This document shows, one piece after another, positions 11,851-23,413 of a stretch of DNA of 64,000 bases (positions are counted from its first letter, which is position 1; each line of letters begins with the position of its first letter). A program made the position numbers and the translations under genes. The DNA is taken from assembly GCA_018398575.1 (NCBI GenBank), contig JAGTXZ010000003.1:2108001-2172000 (forward strand), in the 5' to 3' direction. The notes beneath the pieces were generated by a model that was given only the letters and a program-made list of their open reading frames with translations, made no database searches and was not told the DNA's origin. The DNA comes from Ampelomyces quisqualis (Eukaryota; Ascomycota; Dothideomycetes; Pleosporales; Phaeosphaeriaceae).

Positions 11851-13110
11851 TCTGTTTCCTGTATAATACACCTTTTAGTTAGGTTACTCTTAAGCATCTT
11901 TATACTTATCTACTTCTATAGCTTTAATCTAACGCACACAAGGCTTTATGCAGTTACTAAAGTAGTGTCTTAGCTTACTGCAATTGTAACAACTACTAGG
12001 GGTCTTCTGTTGTTTTGGCTTAAGAGTCTTTATAGAAAGACGCACTATTATAGATTAATAGGCTAGCGCAGAATTTGTTAGAGCGCTAGTAGTAGTAGTC
12101 TAATTTAGCTCTAAATTCTGTTGTAGAGCTAACCTAATTAGCAACTTAGTAGCAGCTAGTGTTATACTTAGTGTAAGGTTGTTCTTCTGCTCTATATTAT
12201 AGGTAGTAAGGTGTTCTACTATCTAATTAAATAAGTTCTTCTATTAGTGCCTAAATCCTAGGTTAGGGGCTTGTAACCCTAGCGTAATCTTAGTCTACAA
12301 GTAGTGAAACTACTTTAAAGGGAGTACTTGTCCCTTAACTATAGAACTTAAAAACCTAGCTTTAAATAAGAGAAACGTTTTCTCCTTAGTTATCTGTATT
12401 TAATTAAAAACTGCTTAGCTTTTAGCTACCTTGTTACCTGTAATAAAGTAAGACTTAAGTAGCTTAATTATTTGCTTAGCGTTCTAGAATTACTCTTGAT
12501 TAGTATTTAATAAATATTGTAGCTTAAGATAGCTCTTAGCTAATTCTATAGTGTAGCCCTATACTAAGGCTATGTGTTGTCTTTTAGTCTAATAGTAATC
12601 TAAGTTAATTTTAAGTTAATCCTAGATAGAGGCCTGCTATTAGCAGAAAGTAAGATCTTTTCTATTACTAAGATTGTCTATATTAGGCGTTTTCTTAAAT
12701 TGTTAGAGTTAGCAAGAGCCTTTATAGTAATGTAAGTACTTAGATATAAAGCTGTTAGATAAACAGTAGGGTACAAAGAGGTTCTAGGGGGTTTTGGTAG
12801 TAAGTAGAGACTTGTCTAGTTCTACTAACTAAGTTAGTTCTTCCTTAAGAGAATTAATCTCTACTAACACCTGTTTTAGTTCTTGTTGTAATTGATTAAC
12901 TTCTATTTGTGCAGAGGTTAGATTTAGTGCAGCTCTAGGCTAAGAGGGTCTGTCTTCTAATTTCTTAGTGTCTATCTTTTTTGCTTTGGCACTCTATTGC
13001 TAGGTTGTTATAGTTAATACAGAGTTGTCTTAGAGGAAGGCTTCTAAGGTTAGTTCTTTAGGGGGAGTTATTAGCGTTGCCTCTAATACTCTTAGGTTAT
13101 TAATAGTCTC
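11851..13110 (-). pseudogene. gag: gag of Gypsy A copy 1
   Basis: The minus-strand frame beginning near 13100 reads ATLITPPKELTLEAFL, then a coiled coil (VNQLQQELKQVLVEINSLKE) and a capsid-like part. A zinc knuckle CX2CX4HX4C (CYNCSKLRHYFSNC) is intact at about 11948-11991, which fixes the end of gag. It is a nucleocapsid-type RNA-binding structural protein. Stops at Gln/Trp sites inactivate it. The gag/pol border is approximate. Confidence 0.8.
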
Positions 13111-13359
13111 TAAGTTTCTATTATAGCGCTAAACGCGACTTTTACTAAAGTAATCCTAACTGTATATTAATAGAAAGATCTAAACCTAAAGGCTTTAGCT
13201 GTTAGAAGATCTAAGAGATTCTAACTGTGTTTAATAGATTTGAGGTTACAAATAGATCTGATTTAGATAGGGCTCTAGACGTTTTAACGCTATCTTTTTA
13301 AAAGTAAATTGCAATATTATCTAAATGCTATTACTAGCAGGACAAAGTTTCTCTTGTAA

Positions 13360-13658
13360 TGTAACAACGTAGGTAGGTACAGCTATTAGGATTGAATTGG
13401 ATACGTATTAGAGGCATATAGGAGTGCGTGTTGTATTAGAGATTCTAGATTAGCTATACACCTATAGGTCTTGTACAGAAGGACAAGAGAAACTTATCCT
13501 CTATCTATGCTATAGGCCTATATTTATAGTAGGCGTAGCAGCTGAGTTAGAGCGCTATTAAAGCGCTTTTGGTCCTAATCTGCTAGCTCTCTACATAATC
13601 TGTTACTAAGCCTTTATAAAGTATTAGATGTAATATATGTTTGCATATGCTTGTTACA
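13360..13658 (-). repeat. 5' LTR of Gypsy A copy 1
   Basis: 299 bp, TGTAACAACGTAGG to GCTTGTTACA. It aligns with 6516-6814 along its full length with mainly transition differences. It would carry the element promoter. Confidence 0.9.
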
Positions 13659-16600
13659 ACTATAGTACTTAAAAGAGCTGCTAAATATAGTATATAGCTA
13701 GAGTGTGCTAACTAACAGACGTAATAGTGTTACCTAACTATTTATGCAATTCTAGCTAACTATAAAGAGTAAGTGCTACTAATAGGTATAAAGAAAAACA
13801 GACACTATACTTAATGCATAGTACTACTAGACAAACAAGAGAACTTGTGTAACAAATATCTGTAGCAAATAGAAGAGTATATACGCCTACAATAGGGTTA
13901 TTGTCTTAATAAAGAATATAAGAATTATATTTATCTAGTAAAGTGCTTTGGCTAGAATTACTACAACTTTAATATATATAAGTTATTAGCTATAGATATA
14001 TTATATCTACTGCTTAAGAGGTTAGTTATAAAGATATTAAAATTTACAGAAGACATGCTAATAGATATATACCCTAGACAAAAGAAGGGCTAGAATAGTA
14101 CTGTAGTTCTAGTAGTAGAAGATAACAGCTGTGCCTAGTTAAATAAAAGGTTTTGCTAAGTTAAGTATAACACTAGACTAAAATAGTTTAATAATAAGAG
14201 GGCTTTTACAAAAGTGTTACAGTAGACTAGCGCAGAATAAAAAGTAGTAATTTGCTAATTTATAGTAGTAGTATCTCTTCTGCTAGTAACTAAGGCACTA
14301 TACGCGTTGCATTTTATCTAGGCTGCGTGCAATCTGCTAGTACTCTTATAATATAAGAGTTATAACAAAAACATGTTAAGGTATATGTTGTTAGCTATTA
14401 AACAAATAGATGTTCTAAAAGAAGAGTTTTAACCTTTTAGATAGACGCAAGAAGAAGAAAAGGATTTTAACTACTCTAAATAGCACGCGCTAACTTATAT
14501 TATTAATAATATCTATATATATAAGGCCCTTAATAGTATATATACTAGAATAAATAGTAAGGCCTACTATATTACAATAGTAAAACAATTCTACCTAATA
14601 ACAAACAAGAGAGATTTTCTTGCGCTAATCTGCTTCTACAACTCTAGATAGCTTGCGCTTATAGTGTTTGAACACAAAACAGTTATAGAATAAAGTTAAC
14701 AGTGCACTACTACTAACTAGTGTAAGCACACTTTTACTATAAGCGTGTTAATAGTAATCCTATTTAAACAACTTAGATAGTCTATACTAGGCATGTTACC
14801 AAATTCTATTAAACTACTTCTTAGCAAGGTTACTATACATATTACGTTACCAGACTTTACACATACTACTGTAGTATTTATCTAATACTACTATTAGAAA
14901 GTAACTAGCTACCTTGTTACTCTATATAATAAAGACAGATAGAACTCTAACTCTTACTAGGTAAATAGAATAAATGTAAAAATATACTCTTCTATAAGAT
15001 ACTTAAGGCTATTAGGTAAACGCTATAACAACCCTAAATATTACAAAGAAGATATTGTGTAATGCGCGCCTAACTAGCATAAGACTAAAAAATAGCACAA
15101 AGATTACGTGTAGGTACAAGAGTTTGAATATAAGGACTATACGTAACTATCTTAGACTATTACAAATAGTAGAGCTGTAGCTTAAGTGCACCTAATACTT
15201 ATATTTATTAACAACAAACACTAAGACAAGAACAAAAAGAAATATAAGTATATAGGTGCCTTCTGCAAGGTTATAGCGTTTAATAATAATAGTTAAATTA
15301 ATAATATAATAGAGATGCTAAGCGTATGCTACTACATATATAGTAGAAAGACTAAGTAACGTATATTACAAGTATTTAAGGTATATAACATAACAACTAT
15401 TGTTTACTCTATATACCTAGTACTAAAGAATCTACCTACACTTAATAATAACGTCTCTGTTTTGTACTATATAAATAATTATATTAATTAAGACAAATAT
15501 AATAGACTATATTCTTTTACGTTTAATTAAGACTAGACATATATAGTACAGAATTATAAACAGAAGCAAATGTAGTAAGACAGCTAGTATATAGTATTAG
15601 ACACAGTAAATAGAATTGTATATCTAATAATAGCTCTACTATTACTTTAATATACCTAATAGAACGCAAACCTGCTAATATAACAAGCACTATAATATAG
15701 GACTATAGCGCAAGGCTGCTAACGCAACCTTCTTACTACATACTATACACTACTATAAATGCGTAATACTTGCAACTCTTATCTATATACGCAAGTATTA
15801 CAGAGATATTACAATAGTTACCTAGAATTGCTAGTTAGTGTAGATAGGAGGATAGCACTACTGCAGTAACACTAGACATAATTGTTAAAAGATAGTATAT
15901 GTAATATAATATAACTAATAGTAGAAGAATATAACTTAATATACTCTAACGTAGAATAAGAAATAAGAAGGCAGAAGATACTAGGCTATTCTCTATAGAC
16001 AACTATAGTAAAAGAACACCTATAGTAAATTACAAGAGTAATTGCATTACAATAGAATAGACTACTATAGAACGCAGCTAACAGTTACCTTATCTAGACA
16101 ATTATACACTTTGCTGTCTAATATAACTACAACGCAGCCTAATAGATGCGCTTGCAATAGAATAAAACTAAACTAAATAATAATTAAGAGCAAGCTTTGC
16201 TAAATAGAAACCTACGTAGAAAGATAATAGAAATAGTTAACAAAGAGTTAAGTATAACACAAATTATACCTAACATAACAACTATATTAGTATTAAATGT
16301 AACTAGAAACAAGTATACTCTTATTAGGACAAACTAGCTATTATATGTATACTACAACCTGCTAGTAATAGATAAGTATATTAATAACCTTAATTATAAT
16401 TTGTTTATACAGACATTAGAGCATAAATTAGGCTTTAAAAGTAAATACAACAGCATATATTACTACATAAAGAAGAGAAATAGATAGGCACAAATATAGA
16501 TATCTATAAAGGCACGCTAGTATAGCGCATTATAAGAGACAGTTGCATTAAAGATATACTAGGCGTTATTTACAATTAAACTACAAATATAACTAGCATA

Positions 16601-16670
16601 GTAGTATACTAGATCTATACTAATAACTTACTAGGTAAATAGTTTTCTGCGTATAGAGCTACTAAATCGC
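13659..16670 (+). pseudogene. Element B long ORF, second part
   Basis: This continues the ORF from 6515 for roughly 1,000 codons, broken only by TAG/TAA. Legible stretches are IHPRQKKG (copy 2), EDNSCAQLNKRFCQ, LRLLGKRYNN, then VQVQEFEYKDYTQL, KYKYIGAFCKVIAFNNN, VSVLYYINNYIN and LEHKLGFKSK. The same frame is kept in copy 2 (30205-33200). Two RIP-hit copies retaining one frame show that a single very long protein (over 1,300 residues with the first part) was encoded. I cannot place it in a family and saw no obvious DDE, helicase or polymerase motif. Confidence 0.55.
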
Positions 16671-16671
16671 C

Positions 16672-17205
16672 TATATTGCGCGCATAACTATTTATACTAA
16701 TAGTAGACAACTATTATATACGCTAACATTTAGTTAAGGATAGAAGAGTACCTAATTACCTGTATTGCGTGCACTACTATTTGTGCTAATAGTAGACAAC
16801 TATTATATACGCTAACATTTAGTTAAGGATAGAAAAGCACCTAATTACCTATATTGCGCGTACTACTATTTGTGCTAATAGTAGACAACTATTGTGTACG
16901 CTAACATTTAGTTAAGGACAGAAGAGTACCTAATTACCTGTATTACGCACACTACTATTTATACTAATAGTAGACAACTATTATGTACGCTAACATTTAG
17001 TTAAGAATAGAAGGGCACCTAATTGCCTGTATTGCGCGCACTACTATTTGTGCTAACAGTAGACAACTATTATATACGCTAATATTTAGTTAAGAATAAA
17101 AGAGCACCTAATTACTTGTATTACGCGTACTAATATTTGTGCTAATAGTAAATAACTGTTGTGTACGCTAGCACGCAGTTAAGGATAAGAAGCTATCTAA
17201 TTAAA
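16672..17205 (+). repeat. 89-bp minisatellite in element B, about 6 units
   Basis: Units begin at TATTGCGCGCATAAC-like phrases near 16674, 16763, 16851, 16940, 17029 and 17118, with a period of 88-89 bp. Each unit contains TGTGCTAATAGTAGACAACTATT, itself partly palindromic, and CGCTAACATTTAGTTAAG. The period is not a multiple of 3, so this is unlikely to encode a peptide repeat. It separates the two B ORFs. Confidence 0.87.
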
Positions 17206-17409
17206 CAGCCTAACTACTACGCTCTAGCAGAATTTAAAGCAATATTAGACTATATGTGTTATAAAAACCCTACTTATACCTGTAAAGTAAAAACTCTGTT
17301 GCGCTATACATATTACTTACTTCTACTACCCTTGCTAATAGTTTTCTAATATTTAAAGAGTAAGCGCTTACTCTATATACTCTACACTAAGTAGTAAATT
17401 TAAGTAATG

Positions 17410-19880
17410 TTAGCAGTATACTATGTCTCTATCTAAACAAGCGCTAAAACAAGCGCTAATAGATAATAGTGCAAAGGTTAGCCTTTTAGAGAATGTAACT
17501 CTAGAACTAATATACTAAAAACTAAGACGCTGCAGAAACTAAAAACTATCTAAACCCTAACGCTACTATTCTTAAGCCTTAACTCTAGAGTTAAAACAAA
17601 CATATAACTAACTACTACACTAGCCTAACTAAAAAGCTACCTAATAAGACAGCCTAGAGATTAAATACTATATACTCTTAGATCTGCAGCCTTACTTACT
17701 TATTAACAAAAAGAATCTAGACGTAGTAGTAGTATAAGCATAACAAGCTAATACAAACCAAAAACCTATAAGACTAACACACAGAAAACGTTAGTAGTTA
17801 AAAGAGAACTACTATTAGACTTAAGGCTGTTATATTATAGGAAGATGCCTTACTATATATAAATAAGTAGTTCTAACTGTTATAGAGTTGCAACTCTTCT
17901 TATCTAGTGCAGACCTATTTAGGTTACTACTATAGGAGAAAGAAAAACATTAGGTAAAGAAAAGTATGTTACTAGAAAATAAGACTACACTAGAGAAGGT
18001 AAGAGTTATCCTAGTAACGCAACTACTTACTAATAACAGAAAGACGCTATATAGTATAGTAATAACGCTATAGCTTAATATACGTAGGCATGTGTACGCC
18101 TAAATACTGCTAGACGCTTAGATAGAAGTAGAGAATACTTTACTATTATTAGTTTAATTGTACATTAGCTTAATACTATGTAAAGAAGCTGCCTGCTATA
18201 TAGGTACTATTGCAGCCTGCTAAGAACAGTAGCTAATAGTAGGCGCCTAGATGCTAGATATATACAGTAACTTACAGACCTATAAAATAAGGCAAGAATA
18301 ACTAGAAATTACTAGTGCCTATACATTAAACTACCTAGATAGATAGGTTCTTAAGCCTAGTAAACTGCTTAAAGACTTTATTTACTTACTACAAGACCTA
18401 AAGAACGCAAGTATACCTCTAAAACAGCTATGCTAGCTAACTAAAGATTGCCTAATCTACTAGATTTCTAAACCCTAGTCTTGCAGTAGTAATAGTATAG
18501 TTATTCTATAATAACAGGAAATAGAGTATTGCTGTAATAACTAGAAATTAAGAGAAGTTTAATAAACTAAGTGCAAATATAGTAGCACTAATAGGCTTAG
18601 TTATATTTAACGCAATAAAAGAATTTAATAACAACAGCACTAGGAAAACTATACTCTTCTATAGATACACTATAGAGAGTATATTATAAGTTCTACATAT
18701 AGCATTAGCTAACAGAAAGTAGACTACTTTAATGCTATTTGCAAAAAATAGAAGAACTTAGAAGGTATTTAACAGATTCTTATATAGGATAATATACAAC
18801 AGGATATTACTATACACACAAACTAATAAGAGAATAACAGAGCTAACGTTTTAGTGCCAAAGGATACCTATAACAATAATATAGATAATATTCTAGCTAA
18901 CTATATAGAAGAGAAGCAAGATTGCTATAATGCGCTTATAGACAATTATAATAACAAAGAGAAGAAGAAAGCAAACTGCTTAATAGAAAAGGATATAGAG
19001 AAGAACGTTAGAGAGGACAAGAAAGTCTTACATAGAGATACTAATAATATAAGTAGGTCTAAACGTAATACAATATATAATAACTTGTATAGAGTACTGT
19101 CTATGTACGTATGTGTAAAGTATTAGGTAAGGTAAAAGATGTTTTGCTAAAAGAGTACGTATATACAAATAAACTTACACTAGAATACCTTTCTAAGGTA
19201 GATAAATAGCTATAGTTTAAAAACTATAGAGGTAGCTAGAGTATTGTAGTAGAAGACGTATAGAAAGAATTTTTAACGTAGGCCTATAATATTGTAATTA
19301 AAGGTAACATACTTAACGTAATTGCCTTAACTAAAGAAAAATAGTAACTAGAACTAGACAAGTGTAATAAATTAGTGTAATAGTATAAAGAAGAAATAGA
19401 GTGTTATTAAGTAGTTGTAAATAGTAGGCGTAGCAAATATTATAATAACTTAATATACTTTTACTAGTATAACGCGTAGATACTGTTAGGTTAGCCTTAA
19501 TATAACGCAATAGTGTAGACTACTGTAGCAGATAGTGCAGTACTAGCAGACACAGTATATAATTCTAATATAACTAACTAGCAAGATAGTTACTGCTCTG
19601 CAAGTAGTAGTAGTAGTTATAGCTATCTATATATAGAGCGCGTTGTATACCTGCTAACCTATGCTCTATAGGACGTTAAGCCTAGTAGCTGCGTCTAGGC
19701 TAGTCTTCTTTTAAAGAAGCGTAATTTAACTATGCTATACTTAATTAAAAAGCCTATATAACTAGACAAGAAGAACTAGCTTAGTTAGCCTACACTATAA
19801 GAGTGTAAAGACACAGGCAGCTAGCTATAGTATACAGTTCTGCTAGTGCTGCAGTACTTAATAGTTCTTAACTATTAAAT
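17410..19880 (+). pseudogene. Element B second ORF
   Basis: The frame starts at ATG near 17425 (MSLSKQALKQALIDN) and is colinear in copy 2 (33786-34136 plus 40188-42290). The N-terminal third is helical; the middle holds KTLYSIVITLQLN and RHVYAQILLDAQIEVE. A Lys/Asn/Asp-rich segment at 18854-19126 has no stop in either copy. The C-terminal part reads YNIVIKGNILNVIALTKE, then KDTGSQLQYTVLL. It lies about 200 bp after the 89-bp array on the same strand as the long ORF. The family is not recognised. Confidence 0.5.
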
Positions 19881-20095
19881 CTAGCAACACTAGCAACACT
19901 AGCAACACTAGCAATATAGGCAATACAGGCAACATAGGTAATATAGGTAACTTACTATTAGGTTGCTGTTAGGTTGCTAGCAACTAGAAGTAAGTAGGGC
20001 AACTTTAGCAAATTGTCTAGTAGACAGTATTGCTGTTAGGCAGCTGCGGGTTACTGCGACTGGGCCGACCAGACGAATCTTAATTTTTCCTTACG
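19881..20095 (+). repeat. Right terminal block of element B copy 1
   Basis: CTAGCAACACTAGCAACACTAGCAA repeats are followed by CTGTTAGGTTGC, a GTTGCTAGCAAC palindrome and a conserved run to TTTTTCCTTACG. The same block occurs at 42290-42500, 26440-26608 and 61113-61290. It is the shared right end of the element family. Confidence 0.8.
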
Positions 20096-22336
20096 TAGTA
20101 GTTACCTGCAACAACGCTTTAAATAACAGAACTTTTAGCAGAAGCCTAGAAAGTAATCTTGCTAATAAGAGGGTTTTTTAGAACGTAAAAGAAAATACTA
20201 TACTATGCCTTGCCTATATTATTAACCTAGTAGTATAGGATATTATAGCCTACCTAAGGTTAACAGCCTTACCTAAGATTAAAAGAGCTTAGCAGCTGTA
20301 ACACTATTACGTTTACTAGATTAATAATAGTATATTAGTGCTAAACTTATTGCAAAATGTATGTTACACTCTTTATTATAATTCTTTATTACGCACTAAG
20401 CTTTTTCTAGATCTAGGCAATTTGTATTGCTATTAATTTGTTTTCTTAACGTTTTAAATAATTTCTAAAGGTATAATCTAATATACTGCTAAAAAATTAA
20501 CTCTGTGTAATCTAAGATATTAAGACTAAGTAGAATTTAACTTATAATATGTGTAAGCGCGCCTGCTCTCTAGCTACTTATATTAACAAGTAGCTAGAGT
20601 AAGAGATTATACTTAATTAGGCTCTGTAAGGTAGTAGTAGTAATTTACAAGATAACAACGCAGTTATAGACTTTAAGAACCTTAAAAGGCTTTAGCTAGC
20701 ACTTACTAAGTAGTTATACCTTAGGGTAATAACACGCATGCTAGTAAACTTTAAAACAGCTACTAACAGAATTAGTAAAAGCAACACACCTTAGGCTCTA
20801 TACATCTAGTTAATATATAACAGACTTTTTAACTTTTTAGATTAAATAATAACTAAGCTATCTTATAAGAAGAATTAGACTAGCTATTATAAAGAGTAGC
20901 TAGTAATAGTAAAGGCAGCAGTAGAAAAAGGTAAGAAGAAGTTATTAAAGTATTATTTACGCATAGATAAGAAATAGAAATATCTTTATAACGTTGCAAC
21001 TATCCTTAATTTATTCTAAAAGCTTACTGTATATAAGGTAGAGACTATGTTTATTACACAGGTTTATTATAGCGCACTACTAATAACACCTAAAAAGATA
21101 TATAGAGACTAGACTTTAAACGTATATACTAGTATTAGTTTCTAGACTATATTAATTAATATAAGAATAACTCTACAGTAATAAACAGAGACTATACTCT
21201 AGTTTGTTCTTTGTAACTACAGCGTTTACCTAAACACTAGCAGTTTAGAAAGCTTTTCTCTTAAAGAACATAGTCTAGTAAGTTAAGTGCTAATCTCTTT
21301 TATAAAACTAATGTAAGCATTAGACTACTCTGTGCAGAAGCTTTCTGCTACTTTAGCACTTCTCTAACTAGTAAAGAAGATTACAAGGATTTATTAAATA
21401 TACTTGTCTAGTAGTAGGCTAACGCAAAAATATACTTACGCCTAGCCTAGGTTGCTAAAGACGTACTAGATATATAGCTTGCAGAAGTTAGAGTTAAGCG
21501 CTTGTTTAATACTGCAAGAAACGTCTTAGAAGACTAATAGCATAGGCTTAGAGCAGAAATAATCTAGAAGATTATAGTTGTAAAACACACAATTACTAAG
21601 AAGAACGTATAACTAAACTATTTTACACTATAATTACTAACTGCAGGATTCTAACAAAGCGCTAAGAGTGTCTAAGATCTACTTAAGCTTCTAGGTTTTA
21701 TTAATTTTGCTAGTCTAACTAGCTTATAAATCTAACGTTTTAAGGATTAGATAAGTAATAAGAAGTAGAAGAGTAACAGAAAAAGTAATATTAAAGAATC
21801 TATAACCCTATTATATAGTGCACTACTCTAGACTTCTTAGTATAAGCAGCGCCTACAGAAAAAGAGATTAAGGCCTTTTTGTTTCTTAGACTAGTAAGCG
21901 TAATAAAAAAATGTAATAAAGAGTAGCTCTTAACTAGCTAAAACAAGTAAAGTAAAAACTGTAATAAACAACTATAATAGGCAGGTTATAAAGCTAATTA
22001 AACAACTGCAATTTTAAACTATAGTGCCTAAACCTAGTTTCTGTAATAACCTTATTTTAGAATATGTGCTAAAATACCTCTATTTCTTTTACCCTACTTT
22101 ACCCCTAGGTAATATACTTGTTACAGGCGTTAGATTAGAGGCGCTGCATAAGTATAACCCTATAGCAGGTACCTTAACCTAACTAACAACCTAACCTTAA
22201 CCCTCTAAGCTGTATACCTTAACCTAAACCCTACTCTAGCTTCTGCATAACCTAAACCTTACTCTACTCCTTTTAGGTTATACTCTAACCTAACTACTAC
22301 CTATAGAGAGGTACTCTAAACCTATTTACTAGCGTA
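20096..22336 (+). pseudogene. hAT transposase, 3' half, and right end (hAT-1)
   Basis: The gene resumes after element B with VTCNNALNN-type sequence, the TCDNA catalytic block. It then has LCLYYIINLV and, after an intron, an RF.QFL motif and the D-x-x-T-R-W-N region. At 21470-21700 lies the hAT C-terminal dimerisation segment (LFNTARNVLED, then RLRAEII). The right end at 22090-22336 is full of CCTAACC-type phrases and stops at TTTACTAGCGTA. GCTTTATC (22337-22344) is the probable 8-bp target duplication in fragment G. Numerous stops make it dead. Confidence 0.83.
20359..20416 (+). other. Transposase intron in hAT-1
   Basis: Donor GTATGT, a double CTTTATTA motif, a CACTAAG branch site and acceptor TCTAG restore the hAT frame. 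The homologous intron in hAT-3 is 44130-44186 and in hAT-2 about 36055-36108 (minus strand). Confidence 0.7.
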
Positions 22337-23413
22337 GCTTTATCTACTTACTATAGATACTACTAACTTTAGCTCTTTTAGTATTAAAGTGTTTTTTTAT
22401 ATATATATAGAAATGTCTATTAGTTAGTTATAGAGCACTATTCTTAACTATTATCTTTAGCTCTATATTAACTAGTTTTATTCTTTATTTAGTTCTTTTA
22501 TACTTTAGTCTAGTTCTTAAAGTGTATATACTCTATAATTATTATAAATATAGCTAATCTTATTTTCTCTATACCTATTATATTCTTAAATATACTGCTA
22601 TTATCTAAAGATAGCTCTTTTTTATAAAGTATATAAGCCTCTATTAGTTAGTATACTATAAATAGAACTATTAGTCTCTATAATAAATATAGTATTATAA
22701 GCGCGTTCTTCTTAAAGTCTTCTAGTAGAGATCTAAAGAAGTTAGATACTTTCTACTATTTATCCTCTTAGTAGTATTCTATTACTACTCTAATTTAAGC
22801 TTATAGTTTATCTACTATTCTGTCTTATATATTAGTTGCGTAGATTATAGTTATAGGCTTTCTATAGTACACTTACTTTACGTTTAGTAAGGCTTAGAGC
22901 TATAGCCTTTCTTCTAACTCAAGTTATTTTACTAACTAAAGCTTTTTATCTTTATTTCTATTACCTTTATTATACTCTTTTTATTCTTCTTTACTACTAG
23001 AGTAAGTATTTTCTTCTAGTAACCTCTATTATTTCTTTATAGCACTCTTATATTTCTATCTAGGTATAGTAATTAGTATAGATGTTACGTTATTTTGTGT
23101 TTACGTAGTGTCTTTATTTCTACTTTCCTTTACTTTCTTTGTAGTACTATTATTCTACTCTTCTAGGCGCTTAATTTTAGTAGTTAAAGTCTTAATATGC
23201 ATGTCTAGGCTGTTATTCTTCTTCTTCTTACCTCTACTCTATCTATTAAGGCGTTTACTACTATTTACTTTAGATCCTATTAATAGTTTACAAGCTAGGT
23301 CTACTAGCGCTCTTATTATCTTTGATTATTTATAGTTATTGTCTTTAGTATTATTATTAAGCTCTAAGCAGAGGCGCCTTTACCTCTTATTTCTAGTAGT
23401 ACCTAATAGGTTT
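22337..23413 (-). pseudogene. Fragment G, copy 1
   Basis: Minus-strand translation gives a long frame with TAG/TAA only: RALVDLACKLLIGSK, KNNSLDMHIKTLTTKI, then PITIIYATNIQDRI and a helical stretch FFRSLLEDFKKNALIILYLL. It is repeated at 26611-27226 and 29618-29915. The start is the hAT-1 target site and the end the F terminus at 23414. A coiled-coil DNA-element protein is possible, but no family is recognised. The plus-strand 75-codon frame at 23108 is only its shadow. Confidence 0.45.

Larger units (their letters stand above)
6516..13658 (-). mobile_element. Complete Ty3/Gypsy LTR retrotransposon A, copy 1
   Basis: This is a 7,143-bp element with two 299-bp LTRs starting TGTAACA and ending TGTTACA (or TGTTATA). 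Gag and pol lie on the minus strand and an extra ORF on the plus strand. It sits in the element B ORF with 5-bp flanks ACTGC (6511-6515) and ACTAT (13659-13663). Copy 2 of B has the empty site, AACTACAGCAC at about 30194. ACTAT is explained by RIP of ACTGCAG to ACTATAG after insertion. All genes carry many stops. Confidence 0.93.
3365..20095 (+). mobile_element. Unclassified large DNA element B, copy 1, interrupted by Gypsy A
   Basis: The element splits hAT-1. Comparison with the uninterrupted hAT-3 (43855-43880) shows hAT sequence ending in TA at 3363-3364 and resuming after TA at 20096-20097, so a TA duplication flanks the insertion. Without Gypsy A the element is about 9.6 kb. In order it holds a 147-bp tandem duplication, a 134-bp array, a long plus-strand ORF remnant (5540-16670), an 89-bp minisatellite, a second ORF remnant (17410-19880) and a terminal block ending TTTTTCCTTACG. 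Copy 2 lies at 29952-42500. I recognise no transposase family. Confidence 0.7.

Noticed and set aside
16672..17205. CRISPR-like array
   Set aside because: Whole 89-bp units are repeated with no variable spacers.
17161..17349. 62-codon frame present in both B copies (also 33523-33711)
   Set aside because: It begins inside the 89-bp repeat and its conservation is what one expects of two copies of one element; no evidence that it is a gene on its own.
22140..22330. Possible internal telomere
   Set aside because: The CCTAACC phrases are irregular, end in a hAT terminal inverted repeat and recur at every hAT end, so they are transposon subterminal sequence.
23108..23335. 75-codon plus-strand frame rich in Leu/Phe
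   Set aside because: It is the reverse shadow of a Lys-rich minus-strand frame (KTLTTKIKRLEE) in fragment G, which is repeated; the hydrophobic look comes from the complement of Lys/Asn codons.
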